In this document: positions 56,372 through 64,000 of the stretch, one piece after another
Layout: every line of letters begins with the position of its first letter
Position numbering within the stretch: the first letter of the stretch is position 1
Notes under the pieces: generated by a model
Told to the model about the DNA's origin: nothing
The model's database searches: none
Seen by the model: only the letters and a program-made list of their open reading frames with translations
NCBI RefSeq assembly: GCF_001750145.1
Contig: NZ_CP015732.1
Coordinates: forward strand, 3,100,001 to 3,164,000
Length of the DNA: 64,000 nt
Reading direction: 5' to 3'
From: Arthrobacter sp. U41
GTDB taxonomy: Bacteria > Actinomycetota > Actinomycetes > Actinomycetales > Micrococcaceae
Position numbers and translations under genes: made by a program

Positions 56372-57058
56372 TCAGGGCACCTCAAATCCGCCCGCTGCCC
56401 ACCTGATTGAGAAGCCGGCGGCCCGGGTGCTGCGTCCGAACCCGAGTTTGGCCAGAAGTGCAGAGACATGGTCTTTCACGGTTGTCTCGGTCAGAGCCAG
56501 ATCCTCACTGATCTGCCGGTTGCTCAGGCCTTCGGCGATCAGGGCCAACACATCCGTCTCCCGGGCGGTCAGGCCATCGAGCCCGGGGACCCTCGGTGAT
56601 TCCGGCAGACCCGCCCTCACCCTCTCCACCACTCCCGGGGCGAGGAGCGACTCGCCGGCAGCCGCACGACGGATTGCCTCGACCAGACCATCGCTGCGGA
56701 CCTGCCTGAGCACATAGCCTGCCGCTCCGGCAAGCACGGCGCCGCGAAGCGCCTCATCGTCGTCGTAACTGGTCAGAATCAGGCACTGCACGCCCGGATC
56801 CACGGAGCGCACATTCCGGCAGACTTCGATGCCGGTACCATCAGGCAGAGACCCGTCCAGCACCGCCACATCCGGACGCACCTCCACGATCCGGCGGCTG
56901 GCTTCAACTCCGGACCAGCACTCACCGACCACCTCAAGACCCTCACCTTCCAGCAGGTCCCGCAGGCTCTGCCGGACCAACTCATGATCATCGACGATGA
57001 ATACACGCACCGGACCCGGACCCGGCAGGACACCGGCTCCGGCTGCAGGCAAACCCAT
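56372..57058 (-). CDS. NarL/FixJ-family response regulator
   Basis: 228 residues from ATG 57058 with GGGAG eight bases upstream. Receiver: FIVDDHELVRQSL (acid pair), Asp68 in VAVLDGSLPDG, but Arg replaces the switch Lys (GYVLRQV) as in its paralogue at 2558. HTH: LTARETDVLALIAEGLSNRQ, ISEDLALTETTVKDHVSALL. Convergent with the kinase, so not cotranscribed with it. Likely a second output for the DevS-like kinase. Confidence 0.9.
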   Translation of the reverse strand: MGLPAAGAGVLPGPGPVRVFIVDDHELVRQSLRDLLEGEGLEVVGECWSGVEASRRIVEVRPDVAVLDGSLPDGTGIEVCRNVRSVDPGVQCLILTSYDDDEALRGAVLAGAAGYVLRQVRSDGLVEAIRRAAAGESLLAPGVVERVRAGLPESPRVPGLDGLTARETDVLALIAEGLSNRQISEDLALTETTVKDHVSALLAKLGFGRSTRAAGFSIRWAAGGFEVP

Positions 57059-57414
57059 GAAACTGCTCCCGTTGTATCGGCGCCTCAGACCCGCCACTTC
57101 GTGCGGGTCCCCCCCAAGCTGGCGGGCACCTACGGCCAATCGTTCCGTAAGGAAGACCGTGGCACTAGGGTCAAAGGGCCGCCACCCCACCAAGAGAAAA
57201 AGAGCCGGTTACCGCCCGTGGCCGACAGAAACCCCGGTGCGGGTGCGCGCATCAAGCGGTCCAAGCCACCGCCGGCAGGCCCCCTCAGACCGCCACAGCA
57301 CCTTAGCCACGACGACATGTTGCGTGGCACCCGGACGACTCTGCGCCCGGTCAGGGTTCGGATTACGCCAGGGAACTCCCATCAGGGCCTGAATGCACTC
57401 GCCTTCGGACATCC
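57059..57414. other. Upstream region of the regulator
   Basis: No gene supported. It ends at an orphan Tn402-type end. Confidence 0.4.
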
Positions 57415-57439
57415 GTGCAGACGACTTCGGAAAATGACA
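57415..57439 (-). repeat. Orphan Tn402-type terminal repeat
   Basis: Reverse complement TGTCATTTTCCGAAGTCGTC, TGCAC matches the left end at 21209. The outer end faces right. It truncates the DUF1508 chimera. No tni genes nearby. Confidence 0.75.
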
Positions 57440-57825
57440 CCCGGCCTTGCGGGCGCACCGGTCGCCGTCCAGGGTGGCAGCACGTCGGCCGAACGGGCCC
57501 CCGCCGGCGGAACGGCGGTGGATACCGGGAAGGTGGTCCGGGCCGCGGACGGGATTGTAGCCAATGGTCTGTGGAGCGGGATGTCGGGGCAGAGATCAGT
57601 GATAAGGCCCATGCCGGCGTATTCGCGGACCGCGGTGATGCCGGCGACAGCGGCCGCTTTGTCAGGGAATGGGCTGGAAACGGCAATCACGATCCCTTCG
57701 GGGGCCGTGAGCCTGAATCTGAAGTACTTGTCCAGGACACCTCCGCCCACCGCTACGAACAACAGGGCCTTCCCCAGGGACATGGTTCCCTCCAAGGTGA
57801 AGAAACCTACCCTGATATCGTCCGG
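57440..57825 (-). pseudogene. LapA-DUF1508 chimeric remnant
   Basis: Minus-strand frame begins DDIRVGFFTLEGTMSLGKAL (LapA middle, as in 45339) and passes directly into DKYFRFRLTAPEGIVIAVSS and DKAAAVAGITAVREYAG (DUF1508, as in 46452). Compared with the forward copy, the DNA between the two genes is deleted. The frame is cut at the Tn402-type end at 57439. Confidence 0.8.
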
Positions 57826-57906
57826 TTCTGCACCATGAAGACGATGAGCAGGACCAGCAGCCCAGCGCACGGCACTCCTCGTCCGCGGCAATCCATGAGT
57901 TGCGCG

Positions 57907-58083
57907 TCAGCGTTTTTTGAAAGCGTCCTTGACCTTCTCCGCAGCCTGCTTCAGGCTTGCCTTCGTCTGGTCGGTTTTGCCTTCGGCTTTCAGGCTTTCA
58001 TTGCCGGTCGCTTCCCCGGTCGTCTCTTTGCCTTTGCCCGCGGCCTTCTCGGCAGCGTGCTTGAACTTGTCGCCCAAACCCAT
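57907..58083 (-). CDS. CsbD-family stress protein
   Basis: 58 residues from ATG 58083 (MGLGDKFKHAAEKAAGKGKE), ending DAFKKR, with GGGAAAG upstream. Nearly identical to the 45057 gene and part of an inverted duplicate that continues to about 58280. Confidence 0.88.
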   Translation of the reverse strand: MGLGDKFKHAAEKAAGKGKETTGEATGNESLKAEGKTDQTKASLKQAAEKVKDAFKKR

Positions 58084-58084
58084 G

Positions 58085-58280
58085 ATCTTTCCCCTATCGA
58101 GCGGATGGTCCGCCGGAGAGCCCCGGGGACCTATTCATCGTAACCCCGGGTGCCGTCACCGGATCCTCATTCTGCGCGCAGGAGGACCTGCCCTCGCGCT
58201 GGCCCGAGATTGTGCTGATAAGGCCCCCCGCGGTCCCGCTTCGGCCGATCCGGATGCCTTCCCGAGGGGACATGGCCGGT
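58085..58280 (-). repeat. Inverted duplicate of the csbD upstream region
   Basis: The reverse complement matches about 44815-45056 with small differences, including a short deletion. Together with 57440-58083 it is an inverted, internally deleted copy of 44.8-46.7 kb. Confidence 0.75.
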
Positions 58281-58302
58281 GAACCGTCGCCGGTCCCTAG
58301 TC

Positions 58303-58412
58303 TCAGCTGGTCGCCGACTGGAAGGCTTCGGCGATTCTCACCGGGATCGTGCCGTGGGAGATGACCTGACACCCGTTATCGATGGCCCAACGGCGGATCG
58401 CGCAGGGTCGGA
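58303..58412 (-). pseudogene. Lsr2 C-terminal fragment
   Basis: Codons CAIRRWAIDNGCQVISHGTI, then PVRIAEAFQSATS and stop at 58303. This is the DNA-binding tail of Lsr2, the actinobacterial nucleoid protein (IRxWAxxxGxxVSxRGRIPxxVxEAF). One key residue of the RGR AT-hook is changed (SHGTIP). The N-terminal dimerisation domain is missing. Confidence 0.72.
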
Positions 58413-58487
58413 GAGCCTGCCGGGCGGGGCATCTTTGCCGCGGTACAGCCGCTCCTCTGGTCTGGCGTCCGTCGGCAGCCGGAAGGT

Positions 58488-58535
58488 GTGCAGACGACTT
58501 CGAACATTCCGTGCGGACGACTTCGAAAAATGACA
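58488..58535 (-). repeat. Second orphan Tn402-type end
   Basis: Reverse complement TGTCATTTTTCGAAGTCGTC, CGCACGGAATGTTCGAAG, then TCGTCTGCAC: two tandem repeats as at the left end 21209-21258. Outer end at 58535, facing right. Confidence 0.75.
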
Positions 58536-59019
58536 CTGCCTTCGGCAAATCCATTTAGGTAGTCTCCCTGGCATCTCAAATACGATCAATTACTGAGACG
58601 GTTGGGCGCGGTTTTCAGGTGGCATCAGGAGTGTCGAGGATCTCGCGGTTTGAAACGGACCTTGGCTGTCTCGGAAGCCGTCCAACAACAAATAGTCTCT
58701 CATCGCCATATGTTGTGGGATTAATAGAATATTGAGGCGGCATAACATGACGGTTGGTGCGGGCGACGTCGGTCAAAACGACGGCTGATATTGACGATCG
58801 AGGGCCTCCATGTCGGGAGCCGCCCAGACCAGCGTTCGATTCTTCGTGCCGAAATGACGGGCAACTCTACCACCTAGTGTCGCCTGATCTGTCGCAACGG
58901 GTCCAAAAGGCTGTGCGGCTACCGCCGGATTAACCTCATCGTGCCACATGTGCACTCTCGCCCCCGGACACAGCAAGAGACTGGCCGGCCGCAACGGCTG
59001 ACCAGTCTCTCGGGGACTG
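58536..59019. other. Gap without a supported gene
   Basis: Positions about 58670-58755 are distinctly AT-rich for this window. A hairpin-like GACTGGCC/GGCCAGTC pair with ACCAGTCTCTCGGGGACTG near 58980-59020 could terminate the cold-shock transcript. No gene seen. Confidence 0.4.
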
Positions 59020-59223
59020 CTAGAGGGGCTGAATGTTTTCAGCCTGGGGGCCCTTGGGGCCCTGGGTGATGTCGAACTGAACCTTCTGGTTCTCGTCCAG
59101 GGACTTGTAACCGCTGGATGCGATTGCCGAATAGTGTGCGAACACGTCAGCGCTTCCGTCGTCAGGGGCAATGAAACCAAAGCCCTTTTCGGAGTTAAAC
59201 CACTTGACAGTACCTGTTGCCAT
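59020..59223 (-). CDS. Cold-shock protein, CspA family
   Basis: 67 residues from ATG 59223: [20 protein letters not shown], with canonical RNP1 (KGFGFI) and RNP2 (VFAHYS). Its end, [14 protein letters not shown], is typical of actinobacterial Csp. An RNA chaperone in the cytoplasm. GGAAATCAAGC upstream contains a usable ribosome binding site; the long leader before it is common for this family. Confidence 0.95.
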   Translation of the reverse strand: MATGTVKWFNSEKGFGFIAPDDGSADVFAHYSAIASSGYKSLDENQKVQFDITQGPKGPQAENIQPL

Positions 59224-60134
59224 GCTTGATTTCCTTCACGGGTCGCTGGGCGGTTCCGCTTCTCGGAATACCGTCCCCGCCACTCACATGGATGAGCCTA
59301 TGGGCGATCGTTTGCAGGGGCAACAGTTGGCTTCAAAAGGGCGGATTCAAGGGGTCGATGCAACACCCGAGGTCAATTGGCTATCAGTAAACCACGGAGA
59401 CGCTCCGCGGGGGTATCCCATCCAAGGGTCTCTCGTGGTCGTCCGTTGAGTTCCTGGGCGACGTGCTCCAGGTCCTCGGGTCCGTAGGCGTTCAGGTCGG
59501 TGCTTTTGGGGAAGTATTGTCGCAGCAAGCCGTTGGTGTTCTCGTTGGATCCGCGCTGCCAGGGGCTGGCGGGGTCGCAGAAGTACACGTCCATGTCCGT
59601 GGCGATGCCGAATGACTTGTGCAGGGCCATTTCCGCACCCTGGTCCCAGGTCAGGGATCCGCGCAGATGTTGCGGCAGTGTGGCCATGGTCTTGATGAGA
59701 CCGTCGCGCACGGATTCGGCGGTGTGGTCTGTGGGCAGGTGCACGAGCATCACGTAGCGGGTGGTGCGTTCCACGAGCGTTGCGATTGCCGACTGGTTGT
59801 AGGCTCCGGTAATTAAGTCGCCTTCCCAGTGCCCCGGAACGGCGCGGTCTTCGATCTCGGCGGGGCGTTCGGAGATGTTGATCATCGGGTCCCGGAAACG
59901 GCTGGTGCGTTCTTCGGGGTTTTTGTGCTTTTGCGACGGGTCCGTCCGGTGCGCAGGGCTTCTTTGACCTCGCGTTTGAGTCCGCCGCGGGCTTGGATGT
60001 AGAGGGCTTGGTAGATCGTTTCGTGGGTCACACGCATGAGGGGGTCATCGGGGAATTCCTTGATCTGGGCTGCCGCGGAGATCTCGGACAGTGGGCCCCC
60101 TTAAAATGGGGGTCTACCGAAAGTAGAGATCAGC

Positions 60135-60425
60135 ATGACCGCATCACGGAAGCGTTTTCCCCAGGAGTTCAAGGACGAGCTGTGCCGCGAGGTGATCAAC
60201 ACGTCCAAGCCGATCAAGGACGTGGCCACCGCCTACGGTGTCGGGTCCGAGACGCTCCGCAACTGGCTGGTCAAGTACCGCGAGGCCAACGGCGGGACAG
60301 AGGTGGATCTGACGGTGCCGGAACGGGCCCGGCTGAGGGAGCTCGAGCGTGAAGTTCAAGAGCTGCGGGCGGAGACTGCCTTCCTGAAAAAAGCCAGCGC
60401 TTACTTCGCGCGGGAGCAGCGGTAG
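60135..60425 (+). CDS. IS3-family OrfA
   Basis: 96 residues (MTASRKRFPQEFKDELCREV). HTH: IKDVATAYGVGSETLRNWLV; coiled-coil ELEREVQELRAETAFLKKAS. A6G at 60387-60393 within CTGAAAAAAGCC is a typical -1 slippery site for making an OrfAB fusion. Stop overlaps the orfB start by one base. Confidence 0.92.
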   Translation: MTASRKRFPQEFKDELCREVINTSKPIKDVATAYGVGSETLRNWLVKYREANGGTEVDLTVPERARLRELEREVQELRAETAFLKKASAYFAREQR

Positions 60426-61318
60426 TGAGCAAGTATGAATTCATCGATTCCCAAAAAGCTGAGCCCGCCAATCGGAATTCGGTGGTGAGAATGTGCCGCT
60501 GGCTGGCCGTCTCAACGTCCGGTTTCTATCACTGGGCCACCCGTCCGCAATCGGCCACCTCGGGGCGCCGCCAGGCCCTGACGGCACGGATCCAGCACTA
60601 TTTCGAGGAGTCCGAGGGCACCTACGGGTACCGGCGGATCCACGCCGATCTCGCCGCGGAACAGACCGAGTGCTCGCCCGAGCTGGTGCGGCAGATCATG
60701 CGCCACCAGGGCCTGGTGGCCTGTCAGCCACGCCCGTTCCGCATCACCACCGAGGCTGACGCTGAGGCAGCCGCGGGCATGCCCGACCTCGTCAACCGGG
60801 ACTTCACCGCCGACCGCCCCGGAGTGAAGTTCGTCGGCGACATCACCTACATCCACACCTGGCAAGGGTTCGTCTATCTCGCCACCGTCATCGACTGCTA
60901 CTCGAAGAAAGTCGTCGGCTGGTCCATCGCCGATCACATGCGCACCGAGCTCGTGACCGATGCGCTTAGGAACGCCGCCGCGACAACCCGGATCGAGCCG
61001 TCCGCGATCTGGCACTCCGACCGGGGCAGCGTCTATACCTCGACGGATTTCAGGGCCCTGGTGGCCGGCCTCGGTATGCGCTCCTCGATGGGACGCACCG
61101 GCGTGTGCTGGGATAACAGCATGGCCGAATCGTTCTTCTCCGCCCTGAAAAACGAGCGTGTCTACCGGACCGTTTACGCGACCAAATCACAAGCCCGGAG
61201 CGATCTCATTCGCTACATCGAGGGGTTTTACAACAGCCGGCGCCGTCACTCCGCGCTGGGTTACCGCCGGCCCAACGAAGTCCACTATGGTTATCAACAG
61301 CCAGCCTTGGCAGCGTAG
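60425..61318 (+). CDS. IS3-family OrfB transposase
   Basis: 297 residues from GTG 60425. HTH_21 region GTYGYRRIHADLA, then rve core: KFVGDITYIHTWQGFVYLAT (Asp), IWHSDRGSVYTS (Asp) and WDNSMAESFFSALKNERVY (Glu). Ends SALGYRRPNEVHYGYQQ. Intact. Confidence 0.93.
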   Translation: MSKYEFIDSQKAEPANRNSVVRMCRWLAVSTSGFYHWATRPQSATSGRRQALTARIQHYFEESEGTYGYRRIHADLAAEQTECSPELVRQIMRHQGLVACQPRPFRITTEADAEAAAGMPDLVNRDFTADRPGVKFVGDITYIHTWQGFVYLATVIDCYSKKVVGWSIADHMRTELVTDALRNAAATTRIEPSAIWHSDRGSVYTSTDFRALVAGLGMRSSMGRTGVCWDNSMAESFFSALKNERVYRTVYATKSQARSDLIRYIEGFYNSRRRHSALGYRRPNEVHYGYQQPALAA

Positions 61319-62673
61319 AAGAATCCACTAATTCCGCTGTCCGAAATCCCCGCAGCAGCCCAATCAGCAAGTGCGAGATCTGTTCCGGGGACCAGCGTGT
61401 GAGCAGCTTGGCGTGCACATAGTTGCGCAGTTTCCCGGGTGCGGCCAGTTTACTGTCCTTGGGCCGTGCCCGGGCCGCGGTGGCACGCCGGTTGGCGCCG
61501 TACGGCAGGTAGCCAAGCACCGGGTGGCTATTGCGGCCGATCTCCCGGCTGACCGAGCCCGGCGACCGGCCCAGAGTCCGGCCGATGTCACGCATCGACT
61601 TGCCGCCGCTGAGCAGGTCAGCGATCAGCTCCCGCTCACGCAAGGACAGGTAGCGGGTGCTGATGGGTTGCTCCAGGGCATCCAGGGCCGCCGGGGCGGG
61701 TGCAGCAGAGTCCGCCGCCGGTGCCGTCGGCCCGGGCGCCGCAGCAGGGGCTGGAGGTTCTGCAAAAGTAGTTCTCACCTCTTGGTTATACGGCAGATCC
61801 GCGGTATCGTCCCCGGCGGTCTCCTTGTCCTTTGCAGCCCGTTGCCGGTCCCATTGGTAGGAGCTGTGTTCGCTGGCGCCGGCGGCGAGGGCGGCGTCCC
61901 TGCGGCCGGCTCCTTCTTGGCGCAGGCGCAGGTAGTGAAGCTGTTTCGCTGACGGGCGTCGCGGGCTGGGGGAGGCCATGCCGGCATCGTTCGCCCAGTT
62001 CGAGCACGTGGAGATGTTCAGGCCGAGTTCCCTGGCGGCCGCGCTGACGTTGCCGACGTTCCGCAGCACGTCCAGGAACTCCTCAATCACCGCTGATGAG
62101 TGGCGCTGCTGCGGGCCGCGTTTCACGGTTCTGGTTGTGCGCGGCTTCCCGGCCGCGCGATTGACCCGGCCGGCCCAGGAATTCGCCGTGCTGGTGTTCA
62201 GCCCCAGTTTCCTGGCCGCCGCGACGATGTTGCCGGTCCGATCAAGGACGGCATGGAACTGGTCCTTGTCGGCCTGGACGTACTGGCGGTGACGCCTGAT
62301 CCCGGCAGCGTTCGCCCACTTCTGGCAGGTGCTTCTATTGAGTCCCAGCTCTTTGGCAGCCGCGGCGACACTTCCAAACCGCGCCACGGCGGAAAGGAAA
62401 TCCTGTCTTTGGGCACCGGAATGGGACCGTTGATGACGCTTGCCGGCTACACCTGCCGGGGACGCCGATTTTACCGTTGAAGGAGATTCTTTCCATGAGG
62501 AAGAACTCCTTCCTGATGATGATTCCATTCGCGCCGCCACTCCCGATAATTCAGGGGTGTTGCAACGATCGCTTGAACCCGCCCCGCTGCGGGTGGGGAA
62601 TTGCCGCCAATGGCCAATTCCGGATGGCTTCGTCTTGTATGGTCGAGATCAAAGCACTCCCGGAAAGGCCGCC

Positions 62674-63276
62674 ATGCCCAGCCCCAAACAGCCAGCAGTC
62701 CCGCGCGTTGATGTCGAACGCCATCATCGGGCACTCCTTGCGGCCGCGGCCGATGAACTCTCCCGCAACCCCGACTCATCCATGGCGGACGTGGCGCAGG
62801 CGGCGAATCTGACCAGGGCGACCCTGTACCGCCACTTCAGTAACCGGCAAACACTGCTCAAAGCCATCCAGGCTGAGGCCCTCGCGCGCGCATCGGAGAC
62901 GCTCATTGCGTGCCGCCTCGACGAGGGCAGCGCCCTGGAGGTCCTTGCGCGCGTGATTGACTCCCTGAGCAGGCACGGGATGCGTTTCCGCATCATTCTG
63001 CTCAGGGCGCCTGACCAAAATGCCCGGTTCCTCGCCCAGCGCGACGAGGTCCTCGCCCCCCTGGTCGAGGTCATCCGGCGCGGGCAGAGAGAGGGCGACA
63101 TCCACGCCGATCTATCGCCGGAATGGATCGTCACGGCGATGGCCTCCCTGCTGATTTCCGCTGTGCGGGCAGCGCCGAAAACAAAGCACTCCGACGCGGA
63201 CGTGTCCAACCTCATCTTCCGCACCCTCGTCGGCGGGATCGCCGCATGCGCCACTACTGGCGGTCCGAAAAACTAG
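62674..63276 (+). CDS. TetR-family transcriptional regulator
   Basis: 200 residues from ATG 62674 with GGAAAGG upstream. N-terminal HTH: SSMADVAQAANLTRATLYRH FSNRQTLL pattern. The C-terminal ligand-binding part is helical (RQREGDIHADLSPEWIVTAM). It lies 73 bases before the MMPL transporter on the same strand and probably controls it. The IS30 element ends about 90 bases upstream of its start. Confidence 0.88.
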   Translation: MPSPKQPAVPRVDVERHHRALLAAAADELSRNPDSSMADVAQAANLTRATLYRHFSNRQTLLKAIQAEALARASETLIACRLDEGSALEVLARVIDSLSRHGMRFRIILLRAPDQNARFLAQRDEVLAPLVEVIRRGQREGDIHADLSPEWIVTAMASLLISAVRAAPKTKHSDADVSNLIFRTLVGGIAACATTGGPKN

Positions 63277-63349
63277 ACATTACTGTCTCACTTCATCTAG
63301 GCTCAGGTTAGACGCCCCAAACTGGTGCCGTCCGACTCTATGAACTGTG

Positions 63350-64000
63350 ATGGGAATATCCGTGCTCTCTGCACTCGCTCGTATGTCAACCAGGTACCGC
63401 TGGATAGTGGTCGCAATGTGGCTGGTGTTGATACTGGCGGCGGCGCTGGGCAGCCGTGCGCTCGGCGGGACGTTCAACAATGACCTGACCCTCGCCGGGA
63501 CCGACTCCCAGGCCGCATACGACAGCCTCCGTGAGCAGTTCCCTGAGCTTGCCGGTGACGGCATGCAGGTCATCGTTCACAGCACGGAAGCCGGGGAGTC
63601 CGTCACCTCACCGTCCATGCGGGCCGCAGTGGAGAACGCCGTGGCCACGGTCGCCTCGCTGGACGGCGTGGCCGCTGCCAGATCGCCCTACGGGCCGCCC
63701 CTGCCGATGGTCTCCGGGGATGGCATGACGGCGATGGTGACGATCCAGTTCACCGACCGATCCAAAGACATCCCGCTTGAGACGGTGAACCGGGCGCAGG
63801 CTGCCTTCGAGGGTGTGCAGGATGCCGGGGGCCAGGTTGAATTCGGAGGTCCGGCCGCTCAGACCGAGTCCGGACCATCCGGCAGCGAAGCCTTCGGGCT
63901 GCTCGCGGCAGCCCTGGTGCTGCTGCTCGTGTTCGGATCGCTGTTCGCCATGCTGGTCACTCTGGCCACCGCCCTCGTGGCCCTCGGCGTCGGGCTCGCC
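63350..64000 (+). CDS. MMPL/RND-family transporter, 5' part (runs off window)
   Basis: ATG 63350 (MGISVLSALARMSTRYRW); an in-frame ATG at 63383 is an alternative. First membrane segment WIVVAMWLVLILAAALGSRA; periplasmic-type domain with FNNDLTLAGTDSQAAYDSLR and FPELAGDGMQVIVH, typical of MMPL proteins; second membrane segment begins EAFGLLAALVLLLLVFGSLF. 217 codons are present and open to the window end. Likely exports a lipid or drug; regulated by the TetR gene. Confidence 0.9.
   Translation, partial: MGISVLSALARMSTRYRWIVVAMWLVLILAAALGSRALGGTFNNDLTLAGTDSQAAYDSLREQFPELAGDGMQVIVHSTEAGESVTSPSMRAAVENAVATVASLDGVAAARSPYGPPLPMVSGDGMTAMVTIQFTDRSKDIPLETVNRAQAAFEGVQDAGGQVEFGGPAAQTESGPSGSEAFGLLAAALVLLLVFGSLFAMLVTLATALVALGVGLA

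Larger units (their letters stand above)
60084..61345 (+). mobile_element. IS3-family element inside the IS30 transposase
   Basis: Left end TCGGACAGTGGGCC, right end (inverted) TTCGGACAGCGGA; ATC at 60081-60083 and 61346-61348 is the likely 3-bp target duplication. Carries intact orfA and orfB, so it may be the active member of this nest. Confidence 0.82.
59373..62540 (-). pseudogene. IS30-family transposase, interrupted and frameshifted
   Basis: The N-terminal part (62540 to 61349) carries three repeated HTH units, each with a GNVSAAARELGLNISTCSNW-like core, then the IS30 HTH (MRDIGRTLGRSPGSVSREIG) and WSPEQISHLL. The C-terminal part (60080 to 59373) has [30 protein letters not shown] (Asp), [10 protein letters not shown] (Asp) and [20 protein letters not shown] (Glu). 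Between the parts lies the IS3 element. Within the C-part, CGTCGCAAAAGCAC at about 59935 lacks one A, shifting the frame. Not functional as read. Confidence 0.87.
59343..62580 (-). mobile_element. IS30-family element with an IS3-family element inside
   Basis: Terminal repeats: left 59343-59368 (GGATTCAAGGGG...TGCAACACCC), right 62554-62580, inverted (GGGTTCAAGC...TTGCAACACCCC). GC flanks both ends and may be a 2-bp duplication. The transposase gene between them is cut by the IS3 element 60084-61345. Confidence 0.85.

Noticed and set aside
57160..57185. A DosR-type box upstream of the 56372 regulator
   Set aside because: GGGTCAAAGGGCC only partly resembles the consensus and its symmetry is weak.

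Overview
The window is high-GC actinobacterial DNA, most like Arthrobacter/Pseudarthrobacter-type Micrococcaceae. This is judged from DevS/DevR-type two-component genes, an Lsr2 fragment, actinobacterial ClpC and Hsp20 sequences, and Shine-Dalgarno-led genes. There is no rRNA, complete tRNA or core metabolic operon. Nested transposons and broken genes dominate, so the window looks like a plasmid or a mobile-element-rich genomic island rather than stable chromosome.

Layout. 1-7.1 kb: a frameshifted DevS-like histidine kinase, a NarL-family regulator, a reductase-like protein, small membrane, cold-shock and lipoprotein genes, and an IS30 remnant. 7.3-13.2 kb: an IS21-family element whose istA is split by a RIT element (three tyrosine recombinases between perfect 86-bp inverted repeats). 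13.3-18.0 kb: a methyltransferase, then a sulfur cluster: MFS transporter and metallo-beta-lactamase/rhodanese gene, divergent from an ArsR-rhodanese regulator and a DsrE-like gene, with twin operators between them. 18.2-30.5 kb: a Tn552-like transposon (DDE transposase, AAA ATPase, serine resolvase, FAD oxidase passenger) with a complete Tn402-like transposon inserted just upstream of its resolvase. The inner transposon has 5-bp target duplications and tniA-tniB-tniQ-res-tniR, and carries a LOV-GGDEF-EAL gene as passenger. 30.6-50.3 kb: a segment bounded by identical 38-bp Tn3-type inverted repeats. It holds an IS1380 transposase, a glycosyltransferase, clpC (frameshifted), three small Zn-ribbon or stress-like genes, CsbD genes, a Tn3-family tnpA lacking its own intact ends, a LapA/DUF1508/cupin group, and an hsp20 gene broken by an IS3-family element. 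50.3-59.2 kb: gene remnants, a DevR-like regulator, an intact DevS-like kinase with a convergent regulator, an inverted partial copy of the CsbD-LapA-DUF1508 block, an Lsr2 tail and a cold-shock gene. 59.3-62.6 kb: an IS30-family element with an IS3-family element inside its transposase. 62.7-64 kb: a TetR regulator followed by the start of an MMPL transporter.

Functionally, the non-mobile cargo leans to stress and redox sensing: haem-GAF kinases and DevR-type regulators, ClpC, Hsp20, cold-shock, CsbD and DUF1508 proteins, reactive-sulfur handling, and light-dependent c-di-GMP signalling. Six genes carry what look like single-base deletions, most of them shortening a run of identical bases. 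Either many genes here are decaying or the assembly has homopolymer errors; the sequence alone cannot decide.
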